Assembly: GCF_000002865.3 (NCBI RefSeq)
Contig: NW_001865040.1
Location: forward strand, 2,386,381 to 2,411,378
Origin: Monosiga brevicollis MX1
Taxonomy: Eukaryota > Opisthokonta > Choanoflagellata > Craspedida > Salpingoecidae
Reading direction: 5' to 3'
DNA length: 24,998 nt
Part shown: positions 1 through 10,658 of the stretch, piece by piece
How the letters are laid out: every line of letters starts with the position of its first letter
How positions within the stretch are numbered: the first letter of the stretch is position 1
Translations under genes and position numbers: made by a program
The notes under the pieces: generated by a model
What the model was told of the DNA's origin: nothing
What the model saw: only the letters and a program-made list of their open reading frames with translations
Database searches by the model: none

Positions 1-560
1 CGCGGAACGCATCTGCATGTCTTTTGAGTGTGTGTGTGGTTTGATGTCCTCATATGAGGGCACACAACCGCACCTTGGAACTGCACCTGGGCACTGCACC
101 TGGACACTTGGCATGACCATCTCGAGGGCTTGTGGACATTGCCCTGCTTTGCTGGGTAAAAGAGGGGAGCTACTGTGTTCGTGAGTGTGCCACCGTTGTT
201 TGTGGGCATGAGGTTCGGGAATTAGATGCCGGAGCCTTTTCGGTTCGCGATGGGGTTAATATGGGCGCTGAGATGTGAATTATCCAAAGAGACGCCGAGT
301 AGATCTGTGGCGTCGAAAAAGGCTTGCATTTGGTTATGATTAAGGGTTCGATTGAATGATGCTCGTTGAGATCTCACGGTCACATGACTACTCGATGAGA
401 ACGACCGTGCCCGACACTCAGTGTCGGTTTCTTTCAAAAGCCAACGAAGATAACATGATAGCTCACACAAGAGCTCACTTAGAGATGGGCGGCAAAACAC
501 GGATGCGGCCTGATCATCCAGACCAACCCCAGTCTTGCCAAGTGCATGACGAGAGGCGAT
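1..560. other. Left edge, no confident gene
   Basis: I see no supportable gene here. A TG-rich stretch lies near 29-40, and the 10-mer CTGCACCTGG occurs twice around 80-103. On the minus strand an open stretch ending near 222 could be a last exon of a gene running leftwards from about 803, but its protein resembles no family I know and no splice junction is decisive. Confidence 0.4.
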
Positions 561-803
561 TCAGACAACGTTGATGGAGACCACTCGGGAGCCGCGCGGT
601 GGCAATCTCCAGTGAGGCGTAATTTCAACGTCCACGGGGTCAACCCTTGCCACGACAACAGGAGCCGCCTCCAAAGCGCCAGCAGCATTCTGCGAGTCAG
701 TTTCGATAGCTGAATCATTGGGCTGCGCCCTGTTGTCGCCATCCTCGCTGTCCCCCGCAGTCTCGGGGGCGGTCTGGATCGTGTGTTGGGCAAAATGCGA
801 CAT
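561..803 (-). CDS. Possible first exon or small protein, unknown
   Basis: A minus-strand open frame starts at an ATG at 803 and stops at 561, giving about 80 residues beginning MSHFAQHTIQTAPETAGDSE. The first half is acidic and rich in Asp, Glu, Asn and Ala; the second half has Val- and Pro-rich segments. No family is recognised. It lies about 410 bp downstream of the stop codon of the PP2A B56 gene and on the same strand, so it could be a separate gene or the first exon of one continuing to the left. Amino-acid composition is reasonable for coding sequence, but there is no independent support. A plus-strand basic frame overlaps the adjacent region at 930-1310 and is considered less likely. 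Confidence 0.25.
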   Translation of the reverse strand: MSHFAQHTIQTAPETAGDSEDGDNRAQPNDSAIETDSQNAAGALEAAPVVVARVDPVDVEITPHWRLPPRGSRVVSINVV

Positions 804-1211
804 GGCCTCCTGGATAGCACTACCAAAGTTACCAGAAGTTAGATGATGTACTGTCGTGCATACAACAAGCTCGCATTCTTGCACACGAATTGAAAAGAAA
901 AGAAAAGCATCAAGGGCGCCCCAGCAAGCATGCGCCTCTTTCCAACGTACGGGTCCATGGGCAAGAACGAGCGACGACGAATAAAGGCCGATCGTCTGTC
1001 TGCCTCCACTTGGTCCGTGCTTCCTCGTCCAAGACGCTCCAGCACACCACGGCGCCACCGCAAAGAGGATCGACGTCGGGCCAATGCCTTGCTCGGCTCT
1101 GACGCTAAACCAAGCCGCCAGTCCAATGACGTTAATGCAATCCCAAGGCCTCATCCTCACATTCACCCGCCCGCAAACACGCAGCAGCGCGCGGTTCTCA
1201 AATTCACCAAT

Positions 1212-4072
1212 CTACTCCCTCAACGTACCAGAGGAGACGCAGGCAGCATTGGCCGTAATTGGTTCGGCTGGACTTGTCGGTGCTGGTTGCAGTCCCAATT
1301 GCGATGCTAGCGGATATCTACGCGCAGCCATCTCCAGCGATTGCCACATGGCAGCACGAGCAGCCTCATCTCGTGGTCGCTAGGGTCCACAGAACATGGA
1401 ATAAGAAGTTCATCAGGTCTCATGGCCAGGCGTGTATGCCGTGCAGCGCTTAGCATCACCAACCTGGGCTGCTTTGTCCATGGCTGCGGCAGAGAGCTGG
1501 TGAAAGGCTGGCGGGTCGACCCGACGCAAATCAGCCAGGACGCGGTTCGCCAACAGTGAGACACCAGTATGCCAGTGCCGGGTTGCCTACACCACAACAT
1601 GCCGCGCGGTTCAAGGTGAGGCGTTGAAAAACCAGACCAGAGAGAGCATCAAGGAAGCCCGACGAACAAGGGACAAGGCGCCAACCTCGAGAAGAGGATT
1701 CAAGAGAACGCCCATGCTATCTACAAAGCTATCCATAATCATGTACATGCTAAAGCTTGACTGCATGATCAGCAACGCTCGCTCTGCCACTTGAAAATGT
1801 TTGCTGCGCAGCGCATATTGCAACATTTTTAAAAGTATGGGCAAAACCTGTTGACATGGCCAAAAGGCAATGAGGCGCGTGCCCGACCAATATTCAGCCG
1901 GCTTGTCCCACCTCACGTATCGCAGAAGCGCGGACAAACCTCCTGAAAAGCATAGTCCGTGCACTCAATGAGGAGGTCGTTGACCTCGTTCAGGAAGAAC
2001 AACTGCTTCACCGAGTTTGTTTTGGGCCAGTATCGCAATAACACTGCATTGAGGAATGAGGGAAAGGGAGGTAGTGACGTCAGGGTCATTGACATGATGA
2101 GCCGATACGTGTAGCATGGACAAGTTGAGAGATAAAAAAAAAAAGCGCCGAGAGATAAAAAAGAACCGCTGACACGTGCTTGCAGGTGGGGATCAGCTCA
2201 TGAGCCAGTTGAACTGACCTTCAAGAGCGGGAACCAGGCTCTCTGGATCTTTCTCAGACAAGTACACCACAACGCAAAAGCTGAGCTATTGGGAGGTAAA
2301 AGCGAATGGGATGCAAAAAGCTGTAAGTATCGAGCAGGTGCTGCGACCGGAACCAAGGCAACCAACGTATCAACCTGTGATGCAAAGGGATTAATTGACT
2401 TGGCCGCATGCAAAGGCAGGATGACGTCAAAAAAAGCACGACGGTGCTCCGCGCGGATTGGCGTTGCGAAACCTTTGATGATGCTACCGACAACCTCAAT
2501 GATTTCCTCGATGCCGTTGTGGGATTGTGACTCGTAGATAAAGCTGCAAGGCGTCATTGACCAAATCGCCAGCGTATTGCATTGACGCTGGTGAGCATTC
2601 AAGACAGACCAAGCGATGTCAGCTGCCAACCAGAGAAGCAGCAGACATACTGAAGCAACTCGTCACGAATGCATTTTCGTATGGTAGCACGCAAGCTCGG
2701 CAAGATGCCGTATACGCGATGCAGGATGGATTTCATCCAATCACGTTCTCGAAAATCCTCTGCAGAGCGAAGTCGTTGCAACACCTTGGGACAAAGACAA
2801 ACGGTTGACGTGCAGGCCATGTTGGCGTCAGAATTACAAACAGAGTTGAGGAAACCTATGGCAAAGGGGGCACGGGAGCAATGGGTATGTGCTCCTTCTG
2901 ACCTTGAGTACAAAGGGCTGCCGAAGGTATAGCCGTCCCACGTGAGAGTCAAAGAGCGGATTGGAGATGTAGGCAAAGAAAGCATTGAGTGCCAACTACG
3001 AGCACGCCAGCCAAGAAATGATATACGGCGCACGGTGGGGACAGCAGCCCGACAGGAATCACCCTGCAGGATAGCATTGGCAATGGCTCAAGCAAGCAGG
3101 ACATGGTGCGCGCACCATTAAATGAGGCCAAGAAGGGTCAAGCACGCAATCGTCCTCTTCTAGATCAAAGTCGGCCCCGCCGAAGCTGGTGGGTGGTCGC
3201 GGTCGGGTCAAGCAGTTAATCTCAAACATGTTGACCATGTCGCCCACGAGGGTCATGGAGAAGGCCAACTGCGTGCATTGAAATTGTGGGGCACCAGTAA
3301 CCGGATCCAACTCGAAGAGCTGCACCAGCTCTCGCAATGCGGTGCGCTTCATCTCTCGCGCTTTGAGGCTCGATAACTCGGCCCCAGGGCTAAAGTCGAA
3401 CATGTAGTTGCAGTTTTGAATTTTCTGGCGCATGAGGGCCACATCCTCGAGAGTTGAACATCCTGTCAGCGCACATGTAACATGGGTAAGTTTTGACGGC
3501 GCCAAGAGAAAAAGGGCCGAGGGCTGATCGTGTTCGACTAGGCTCGACACCTTGTACCTCGCAAGGGTGGCAGGCGCACGGGTTTTGGAGAGGCTTTACT
3601 TGAAGAAAGGGCGGGCTTGGGTGGGCTCTGAGACGAGCGCCTCTGAGCCTGCATCAATTCAAAAGCAGAAAGCGATGAGTGCGCTAGACGCCATCCCTCT
3701 GCGGCGCTGACCGAGGGGCATGGCTACCAAGGAAGGCCAGCAGGCCATGGCAACCCAAACAAGCCAGAAGCGCACCTTGCTCAAGTTGTGGTTATTGAGT
3801 CCCGATCCAGGAGATGTAATCTTTTGGAAACCAGGCAAAGCGTGAAGGGGACTGCGGATCCCCAGCTCGCCGCGTCAGCCGCCTGGGCGTCAAGTCAAAA
3901 AGAGGAAAAAAAAACATACCTCGACATCGGCCTTGGAGACTGAGGCTTGCTCCTGCAACATGGTATGGCTACTCGAGTTGAGCATCACTTACTCACGGCG
4001 GGAAGGGCGGCGAGCAACTCCAGCAGCAGCAGGAGCAGGTCCGGCCGCTCCTTCAATGTTGCCCGTCACCAT
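1212..4072 (-). CDS. PP2A regulatory subunit B56 (PPP2R5 family), multi-exon
   Basis: Regulatory B' (B56) subunit of protein phosphatase 2A, which joins the scaffold and catalytic subunits and recruits substrates carrying LxxIxE motifs. The chosen start at 4072 gives MVTGNIEGAAGPAPAAAGV followed by a basic Ser/Pro stretch. Exon 1 ends at 3993 (GTAAGT donor), exon 2 is 3952-3920, and exon 3 begins at 3557. HEAT-like repeat landmarks in order are FDLEEDDCVLDPSWPHLM, ISNPLFDSHVGRLYLRQPFV, FRERDWMKSILHRVYG with LRATIRK, SHNGIEEIIEVVGSIIKGF, PLHAAKSINPF, LLRYWPKTNSVKQLFFLNEV, KHFQVAERAL, then HWHTGVSLL. The last exon, RDEAARAAMWQSLEMAARRY, stops at 1212. HRVYG and LRATIRK lie in the segment that forms the LxxIxE-binding groove in animal B56, so peptide binding is probably kept. 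About ten exons; the conserved core looks complete. Which animal isoform it corresponds to cannot be told. Confidence 0.93.
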
Positions 4073-5277
4073 GGATCGAGACAACAACACGACAGGAGGT
4101 GGGGGAAGCAGTTGGGGCAACGGCAGCGTCGCAGGCTGCAAGTTTGGGTACGGAGGTGATCAGCTGTTCAAGCAGAGGATAAAGCGCCACAAACGGCAGC
4201 CCCAGCCCAGGAGATGCCTCTTCAGACTCGACCGTCTCAGCAATGACGGTACAAAGTAAGGAGAATGGCATCCAGTACAGAGAAAACACAACTTCACTCA
4301 CTCCCAAACCAAACAACAAACAGCAACAGCTCGCGCGCGCGCGCGCTGGCCAAGTATCTGTCCTGCTTGTCCTTTGTGACGTACCAACCCAGGGTATGGT
4401 GATGAAGGTGATGATGATGAAGCGGGGGCTTCCGATGTGCTCGTCACAAGCGAAGGGAGCGTGAGGTATGGAACCTTGCTGGGCGGTCGCTGATGTCACT
4501 GCTGAAGAACAGACGCAATGCACGAGATCAATGAGTCTTGATGGTGCTGGTGTCATGTGCAGCAGGTGTGCTCTGAAGGAGAAAGGGTGGGCCATGGACC
4601 ATCAAAGGGGGCACGAAGTTGCTTGGGGCTGGTGAAAGATGGGGGTTTATTGTGGGTGGTTGGGCGTGGTTGGGTCCGATGGTCCAGACTGCCCAAGCTT
4701 TTCTAGTTATGTGGTGGCTTTACCCTTCACCTCATCACCCACAGAGGCAGGCGTGGTGTTGGACACACACAGTCATGGGTAAGGAACCCTTGATCGAGGA
4801 GGGCCCTTTGGTTTTGCGCTTTACTAATAATGAGTTCATCCACTCACGTCTATCAAGTACAAAAATGGGATGGCTGGTGGGTGTTTTATTAAAACGATGA
4901 TGGGGGTGACAAGTCGAACTCACCGTCGTGCCCGGCAAAGTCTGCCCCGGCGCCCCAAACCAGTTGGCACTTTGAAAGCTGATCACAAGGGCTTGGGGTT
5001 TCATCGTTGCAAGTTGCCGCCGTCAACTCGTCGCTGCGCCATAGAACCAAACACCCATGTGAAAAGAAGGGGCTCTGAAAATAAAATAAATTACTTTCCG
5101 TAAACACGCTTGTGTGGCTGCGAAAGTGCGGTTTGAGTTGAATTGGCGCACGGGGGAGAAGTCTTGTTCAAGGCTCTTAGCAGCCTCCATCACCCAGAAA
5201 CGTGCGTGCCCACCCAGCCACCCCCCGGCCTGCCTTCCTCCCAACCCCACTACGCCAAAGTTGCAACTCATCATCAT
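4073..5277. other. Region upstream of B56, no confident gene
   Basis: This is the 5' side of the minus-strand B56 gene up to the left end of the transposon. It probably holds the B56 promoter and 5' UTR. A long open frame on the minus strand (4595-4053) runs into the B56 start but shows no family resemblance and is probably fortuitous or UTR. A pure CG alternation sits at 4332-4346 and GATGATGAAG-type triplet runs near 4400-4420. Open frames at 4735-5107 look non-coding. No RNA gene was recognised. Confidence 0.5.
4332..4346. repeat. Short (CG)n alternation
   Basis: Fifteen bases of uninterrupted alternating C and G lie about 260 bp upstream of the B56 start codon. Such tracts can adopt Z-DNA; no function is shown here. 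Confidence 0.6.
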
Positions 5278-5307
5278 CACTACCAAAATATTCAAAGCCA
5301 AAAAAAT
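5278..5307 (+). repeat. Left terminal inverted repeat of the CACTA element
   Basis: Thirty bases starting CACTACCAAAATA, then T, then TCAAAGCCAAAAAAAT. Inverted partner at 10659-10688, with one mismatch (position 14, T here and C there). The preceding AT at 5276-5277 may be the target duplication. Confidence 0.93.
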
Positions 5308-5520
5308 AAAGTTTTAAATTCGATTTAATGATGTTCAAAAGTTTTATAAAATTGTTTGGACAAGGAAAGACCCCAAAAATATTCCGGAGTTTTTAAAAAA
5401 CAGGGGTTATTTTATTTTGCTCATTTTCATTTAATTATTCTGTTTTCGGGTACATGTGCAGTAATTAGATTTAAAATTTAATTTTTTATCGATTTTTATT
5501 TCTTTTGTTCTTTTTTTGGC
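5308..5520. repeat. AT-rich left subterminal region with one inverted ACAAAAGA box
   Basis: This stretch is strikingly AT-rich compared with the GC-balanced genes around it, with many T- and A-runs. It holds a single TCTTTTGT at 5501-5508, the reverse complement of the ACAAAAGA box that is repeated eleven times at the other end. It is the expected position for transposase binding in a CACTA element. No coding potential was seen. Confidence 0.6.
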
Positions 5521-5700
5521 ACGGGCGGGGTGGTGGCGGGGAGCAGCTCGTTGGGGCTCATTCAGGATGGATGCGTGCAGTGAAAGCTCCTAGAGGCTTC
5601 TATCCTTGAGAAGGCCCACTGCGCTGTCATAAATGTAAATTAGACCAGTGTGTTGGAAGCGCATGTGGTACCTTCCGTTGTGCACTGTTTGGGAGGGAGA

Positions 5701-6750
5701 TCAAGCCTCCTTCTCCTGCTCTTGATGGCCGGCATCTTCGTGCGCGAGTGTGTGAGAGCGGTGTAAGGAATGGTGCTGGTCATGTCGGTTCTGGGGATTG
5801 ATGTTGTTGATGAAGAGATGTAGCGCTTGTGAAAGGTTGCCGTCTCGTAGAGCCAAAACAATCTCATCTTTTTCCTGTACAGCAGACAATCGCAAGAGAA
5901 GTGCCAAGTCGTTCATGTCACGCAAGCTCGGAGAACGTCTCGCAAAGAGCATGAACAACCCATCTGGCTTGCTGCATAAACTGAGAATTTGAGATGGTGA
6001 GAGCTGGAGACAGGAGATCGACTGGTGAGGACGAGTAGGGCATGATCTTACCTCTGCACAGCTTTGACCAGCGTCGCCGATTTAAACTCCTTCACACCTG
6101 GGATAATTTCGCAGGGGCCTCTGTGTTGGCAAGAGGTCGGCTTCTCTCCCCCTGGTGTAACAAAACGGCAAAACCTTCGCAGCAAAGCATAGATTCTTGC
6201 GGATATAATCAGCACTGAGGTGGCCACTTGTGAATGGGTTCCAAGGATAGACTCGGTCAAGCCAAAGGTCTTGTAAGCAAGCAGAGAAGCACATTCAAAA
6301 AAATGGTCGCAGGTACAAGCCGCCGAATACAGTGTGGGAATGTTTGTCTGGCTGAGCCAACCAGCTCCTCTTATCACCGTTGTCGCCTCTCACGTCGCCA
6401 GCTAGACGACCGGAGCGGGAGATTCGTGCCACATGGACAATGTACGACGCTAGTGGATGCAGGTCACCGTTCTCCCTTGACCACCTTGCAAATTCAGCCG
6501 CCCCCATCAGTGTTTTCAAAATATCCTCTCGCATTAGCCTCATACCTGACGTGCGGTCGACGCGGAGAACATTTGAAGTTTCGAGTGGCGCCAGGCCGTT
6601 GAGAACGAGCAGAGAACTGGCGAACGCCTTCATCTCAAATTTTGCCTTTGAACATCCTCGAGGCGGGCGGCATGCGTATCGGCCTGGACTCTTCCGCCTG
6701 GCTGTCCCTTGTGGTTCTCTGAACCCGTGTGGCGTCCTGTGCAGCTCCAT
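5701..6750 (-). CDS. Unrecognised multi-exon gene inside the transposon
   Basis: Start chosen at ATG 6750 (MELHRTPHGFREPQGTARRK), giving about 300 residues. Exon 1 can end at 6393 before GTGAGA; exon 2 then reads TNIPTLYSAACTCDHFFECA and continues through FGLTESILG and VATSVLIISARIYALLRR. A clear intron (GTAAGA donor near 6050, TCTCAG acceptor near 5986) joins KSATLVKAVQ to SLCSKPDGLFMLFARR. The last exon has a helical segment LLLRLSAVQEKDEIVLALRD and a His/Gln/Glu-rich tail. An optional 54-bp in-frame intron may lie near 6171-6118. It is divergent from the transposase gene with 187 bp between start codons. It could be the second protein of the element (the role of TnpA in plant CACTA elements) or a captured host gene. 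The block FGLTESILG...SARIYALLRR faintly recalls the NEPRO/DUF4477 family of rRNA-processing proteins, which I hold only as a weak guess. Confidence 0.6.
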
Positions 6751-6936
6751 GACGTGAGAGTCTGCGACTGGTGCCACAGTTGGTATCGTCGACGCGAGAA
6801 GAGAAGAAAAAAATAGCAAGTGTGTGACGCGGTCGTTACAAACCAAACTCAACGGCCACGCCGTTGCAACAGTCACTTTTGCTGACAACGACTTGCTCGC
6901 TCGATCATCAGTTTGCCAAGTTTGCCAGGTAACGTC
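6751..6936. promoter_or_regulatory. Probable shared promoter of the two transposon genes
   Basis: These 186 bp separate the divergent start codons at 6750 (minus) and 6937 (plus), so both promoters must lie here or in overlapping 5' UTRs. No TATA box or other defined element was recognised. The assignment rests on geometry alone. Confidence 0.4.
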
Positions 6937-9900
6937 ATGGCGGCAGGAACGGATCAAACACGTACTGATGCCGCTTCGCCGGCACAGTCTTCAGAGCCTC
7001 TGCAGCTGCCTGCTATGAATACCTGGCCAGATCTCTTCTCTTTTGACCCTGAATGGGAGCAAGAGGTGTGCCGCGTAGTATCACAATCAGGAAAACCTTA
7101 TTACCGTCAGCGACCGCGCCGGCCGCGCCAATCAGACGTGGGCTTCCTCGGGCCAAAGCGGCCCGTAGGCCGGCCAAAAAGCGCCTCAAAGAAAGCAAAG
7201 AAGTCCAAAAAAAGCCGGAAGCAGCGCATGATGCCCAGTGGAGCTGTGGGGGCTCACAGACCGAACACGGATCTCCTACCGGTCTGACCAGCGCTCCTTC
7301 ATCGCCAGCCCATGAACTCCCAGCGGGAGGACAGCTGCAGACTGAACACGGAGACTGAAGATTTGCACACAGCGTCGCACTCAGCAGCTATTGAAGATGA
7401 GTCGGAAGCTGATAGCGATTGTTCCGATAACAGATCAGAGCTAGGATTTGGAAGTGACGCCATCGCCGACGATCCTGCGTTCGGCTTCAGTGACGACATG
7501 CCTTCCGCCTCTGACCCTGGATCGGACGATGACGCCACCTCTGTCTCCAGCTCCAGCTCTGAGGAATGCAGGGCGAGTGAAGACGATGGCTTGGATGCCT
7601 TCCTTGACGGGCTGGATGGGGAAGACGCAGCTTTGGAATGTGAAACCGCCCCAGGAACTCTAGCATACACGACAGCTTGTCTTGTGTGGCTAACATTTTC
7701 CTTCTTGCAGAGCAGATCGTGAAAGAGCACGGAAAGTTGGTCGAGGTATTTGATCCAGAGACTGACAAACATAACAAGGTATGATGTGCCACGATGCATT
7801 CAACTCAATGTTGTGTTTTCCCAGTGATTGCCGCCATTGCTGTGCCAGAAAATCCATGCCATCTTACATGTGTATGCGTGCATGTGCGTGTGTGTGGGTG
7901 CGTCGACAACACTCGCATTCTCGCGTAGCTTAAAATTGTCATAACACGACTACTGGTCGATACTCCCCGGCGGTCCGACTGTGCAAGCCATGCGGGCAGC
8001 TCAAATTTTCCGTGCTGCTATTGTGAACAAGAAAAGAACAAAGACCTCGCCGACGCTATCATTCAGATGAAACCGCCCAGCAACAAGAGCAACGAATATT
8101 ATGGCCCAGGGGTCAACCGCGAGTTAACTCTTGAAGAAGAACCATTCGAGCTGCCGTGGATGAAGACCACTGACCCAGACGAGTCCAAGGCTCTCCAGAA
8201 AGCAGAAGACCTTGGCTATGGAGTAGCCCAGGAACCAAGCTTAGCGCCTCTCCGGACGCATGCATCCGCCACGGCCAACCACGAGTCGTTGGGTTACAAG
8301 GACAAGCGCAGCCCCTGGCCCGCCGTCATCGACGTGTATGACACGTTCCAAAACCCACCCGAGAGCCTTCATTTATGGGCATTGGGCATACTCAAGGTCA
8401 ATCCCACCTCTTGGCATGCAGATGTATTATGCCCTCAAAACAATGTCTCATTCCTGCAAATGTTGTTGCCCTTCTCAGTATGTTGTGCAGAATATCCGCG
8501 ACCTCAGCGCGCGTGGGTTGTCAAAGACCGTGAGAATCAGAATGTCCCGGGAAATGAAGACTTTGATCCAAGATTATGAGTATGTCTGGCCTGCCGTCGG
8601 GACACTCGAGCGATGTCTAACAGCTGTTGTGCCAATAGGCGCTTGCATCCCCGTGAAGGTCACAAGCCTCGCTTGAATGAGATGGGGTCGTGGAACGGTG
8701 CTTCATATCGATGGCAGTTGAACGAGAAGGTGTTTTGGATTGCACACGCTCCAGGTAAGAGCACCGAGTTTGAGTACTCCTGTGGATTGACCGTGCTCAC
8801 TTCCGCACAGGCCACACTAGGCCTAAAAATACCCGCCGAGGACTGTCTGTGACTAGGATGATGCGAGTCGTGGCCTTGTGCTTTCGATGTGCCGAGGTCG
8901 GATCACGGCGCACCGGTGCTAGCGCAATTATCGTTTGTGTCGTGTGCCTTTTATAATTTTTCGCCATGACACGTCTCATACCATGAACTCATCGTGTCAG
9001 ATTGCCCTTGGCCCCAGCACGACAGCTGAGGAGCGGCAGGAACTCGACTTGATCGTTGGACCAAGAGTCTTAGAGCTAGCCTGGCCAAACTCTCTAAAGG
9101 CCCATCACGTGGTAAGCCATGCCGAGCACGTTTACGACCCGACCCACCTCACAGCATAATATATTTTTTTTTAGACGTGGCACCTTACTCATGCCCTGAA
9201 ACAATGCGGACCAAGGTTTCTGTCAAACGAAAGGTCGGAGACCATGAACAAGTACACAAAGGCGGCTGCAAAAAAATCCAACAGGAGGCATCTCGCGCGT
9301 GATATCGGACGCGCCCACCTCATGCAGGTAAATTAGTCGGCCGTTGTACCACAAACAAGACACAAAGCTTACGATGTGCTTCAAATAGACGAAACTGCTG
9401 TTCAGCCTGCATGGTGCACCCACAACACCACCACGCGGCATCGATAAGAGCGTATGGCAAGCCACATTGGTTCGCCATGCTCCAATGCTATTCCAGCTAC
9501 TAACAGCAGAAGCCGACGCCCAAGGCCAAGCGCATCGTCACCTGAGACTGAGCAAGACAATGGCCAGGTGTGACATGACTAGTCACAGGCAACACATGAT
9601 ACATTGAAAAGTTTATGCCAGGCAAAACTGATTATCGCTTCCTGCCATGCGTGTCTGCTGTGTTTACAGAACGCCGGGCAAGAGGGCCCTGGCCCAACCC
9701 CTCTCCGAGTGGATACAGTTGATTGGTTTCGACGCGACAATGCCCGTTCATGGCGTGAGTGCTTTCGAGGACAACACGTTCACCGGGTGGAATCGCTTGT
9801 CTTGGGGTACCAAATGGACCATTCGCGGTCTATCAACCTGGTCAGAAGAGGCACCACGCCCGCGCCCGTGGACACGGCTACGTTATGAATACATTCTTCG

Positions 9901-10322
9901 CACCCGCGATGGATTGGACGGTATGCACTGGTGTGCGCATTTCGACCGGTTCAACAATAACACTCACTCAATGGGCCCACTTCACAGGCGTTTTTCTGAT
10001 GGGATTGAAGAACACTGGCGGACCAGAGTCTTTGATGCTGTTGGCCATCCTCGATCGAGACACAGACATGCTTTCGAACGGCTGTCCAACGCATCCACTA
10101 ACATATTGGTGCCACCTCCCCGGCTACAAACACGAGTCGGCCCAAGCACGATTGGCTTTAGTACAAGTCTCTGACGTTGTAGAAGTTGCAAGCATGAACC
10201 ACGACTGTGCAACGAAGCGAGCATGCCGTTTCGGAGACGGCAAAGGCTGTCGAATCGCAGAACATCCCTTGTGGATCCGCACCAGAGTCATATGGGACGT
10301 AGAACGACAACTGTTTGCGTAG
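6937..10322 (+). CDS. Tnp2-like CACTA transposase, multi-exon, with AT-hook N-terminus
   Basis: The start at 6937 gives MAAGTDQTRTDAASP; an AT-hook-like KRPVGRPK and a Lys-rich run follow near residues 75-100, then an Asp/Ser-rich acidic region (7340-7640). The join between them is unclear, with a stop at 7285, and the join to the next exon is also unsettled. Family sequence begins at 7711: QIVKEHGKLVEVFDPETDKH, then exon 7929-8396 with LLVDTPRRSDCASHAGSS and PCCYCE, which fit the second catalytic Asp and the C(2)C motif of CMC transposases. It continues with PPESLHLWALGILK; exons 8491-8579 and 8639-8754; 9175-9327 with CGPRFLSNERSETMNKYTKA and SNRRHLARDIGR; 9389-9567; 9670-9920; and 9988-10322 with VVEVASMNHDCATKRAC. 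Fungal Tnp2-like proteins have the same order, including the C-terminal NxxHxC-type motif. The region expected to carry the first catalytic Asp (several hundred residues) is not recognisable. The 6937-7640 part may be a separate gene. Confidence 0.75.
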
Positions 10323-10336
10323 AATTTGAACTGACG

Positions 10337-10357
10337 ACATGTGAATTGACATGTGAA
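10337..10357. repeat. Short direct repeat after the transposase stop
   Basis: ACATGTGAA occurs at 10337-10345 and again at 10349-10357, just downstream of the transposase stop codon and just before the ACAAAAGA array. It may be part of the subterminal region; no role is shown. Confidence 0.5.
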
Positions 10358-10365
10358 GTTGCAAA

Positions 10366-10620
10366 ACAAAAGATCCATTCGACCAAACAAAAGAAACAAT
10401 TCAGAGAACGGAAGAGAACAAAAGAACAAAAACAGACAACAAAAGAGACAACGAAATTGTGAACTAAAGACAAAAGAACAAGATCAGAAAACAAAAGAAC
10501 TCGAATAAGAACAAAAGAATCATTTTAAGCAAACAAAAGAAACGAAAGAACAAAATCAGAAAACAAAAGAATTTCGCTCTCGCACGTTCGGAGAACAAAA
10601 GAATAACGGCAAACAAAAGA
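10366..10620 (+). repeat. Array of eleven ACAAAAGA boxes, right subterminal region
   Basis: The exact octamer ACAAAAGA starts at 10366, 10387, 10418, 10439, 10470, 10491, 10511, 10533, 10563, 10595 and 10613, all in the same orientation. Most copies extend to AACAAAAGAA. Start-to-start distances are 21, 31, 21, 31, 21, 20, 22, 30, 32 and 18 bp, almost all close to two or three turns of B-DNA. The bases between boxes are not conserved, so this is not a simple tandem repeat. Subterminal motif clusters are the binding sites of element-encoded protein in plant CACTA transposons, and the position here fits that role. Confidence 0.85.
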
Positions 10621-10658
10621 ATTGGCCAGTAATGTCATAAGCTTAACCTCGATTTCCA

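Noticed and set aside
930-1310. Basic plus-strand frame containing MGKNERRRIKADRLS
   Set aside because: It overlaps the real last exon of B56 on the other strand, matches no known family, and is probably a shadow of GC-rich sequence.
4053-4595. 180-residue open frame upstream of B56 on the minus strand
   Set aside because: No family similarity and low-complexity composition. It overlaps the B56 first exon in another frame and is best explained as 5' UTR or chance.
5247-5252. Earlier CACTACG as the left transposon end
   Set aside because: Only the first seven or so bases resemble the right end, whereas the copy at 5278 matches it at 29 of 30 positions.
8397-8421. A 25-bp intron in the transposase
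   Set aside because: It preserves the frame but is too short for normal splicing; a 94-bp intron (8397-8490) ending TTGTGCAG also preserves the frame and is preferred.
10366-10620. CRISPR-like array
   Set aside because: The repeats are 8-10 bp, in a eukaryotic context inside a transposon, with spacers of 10-24 bp and no cas genes; a subterminal binding-site array fits better.
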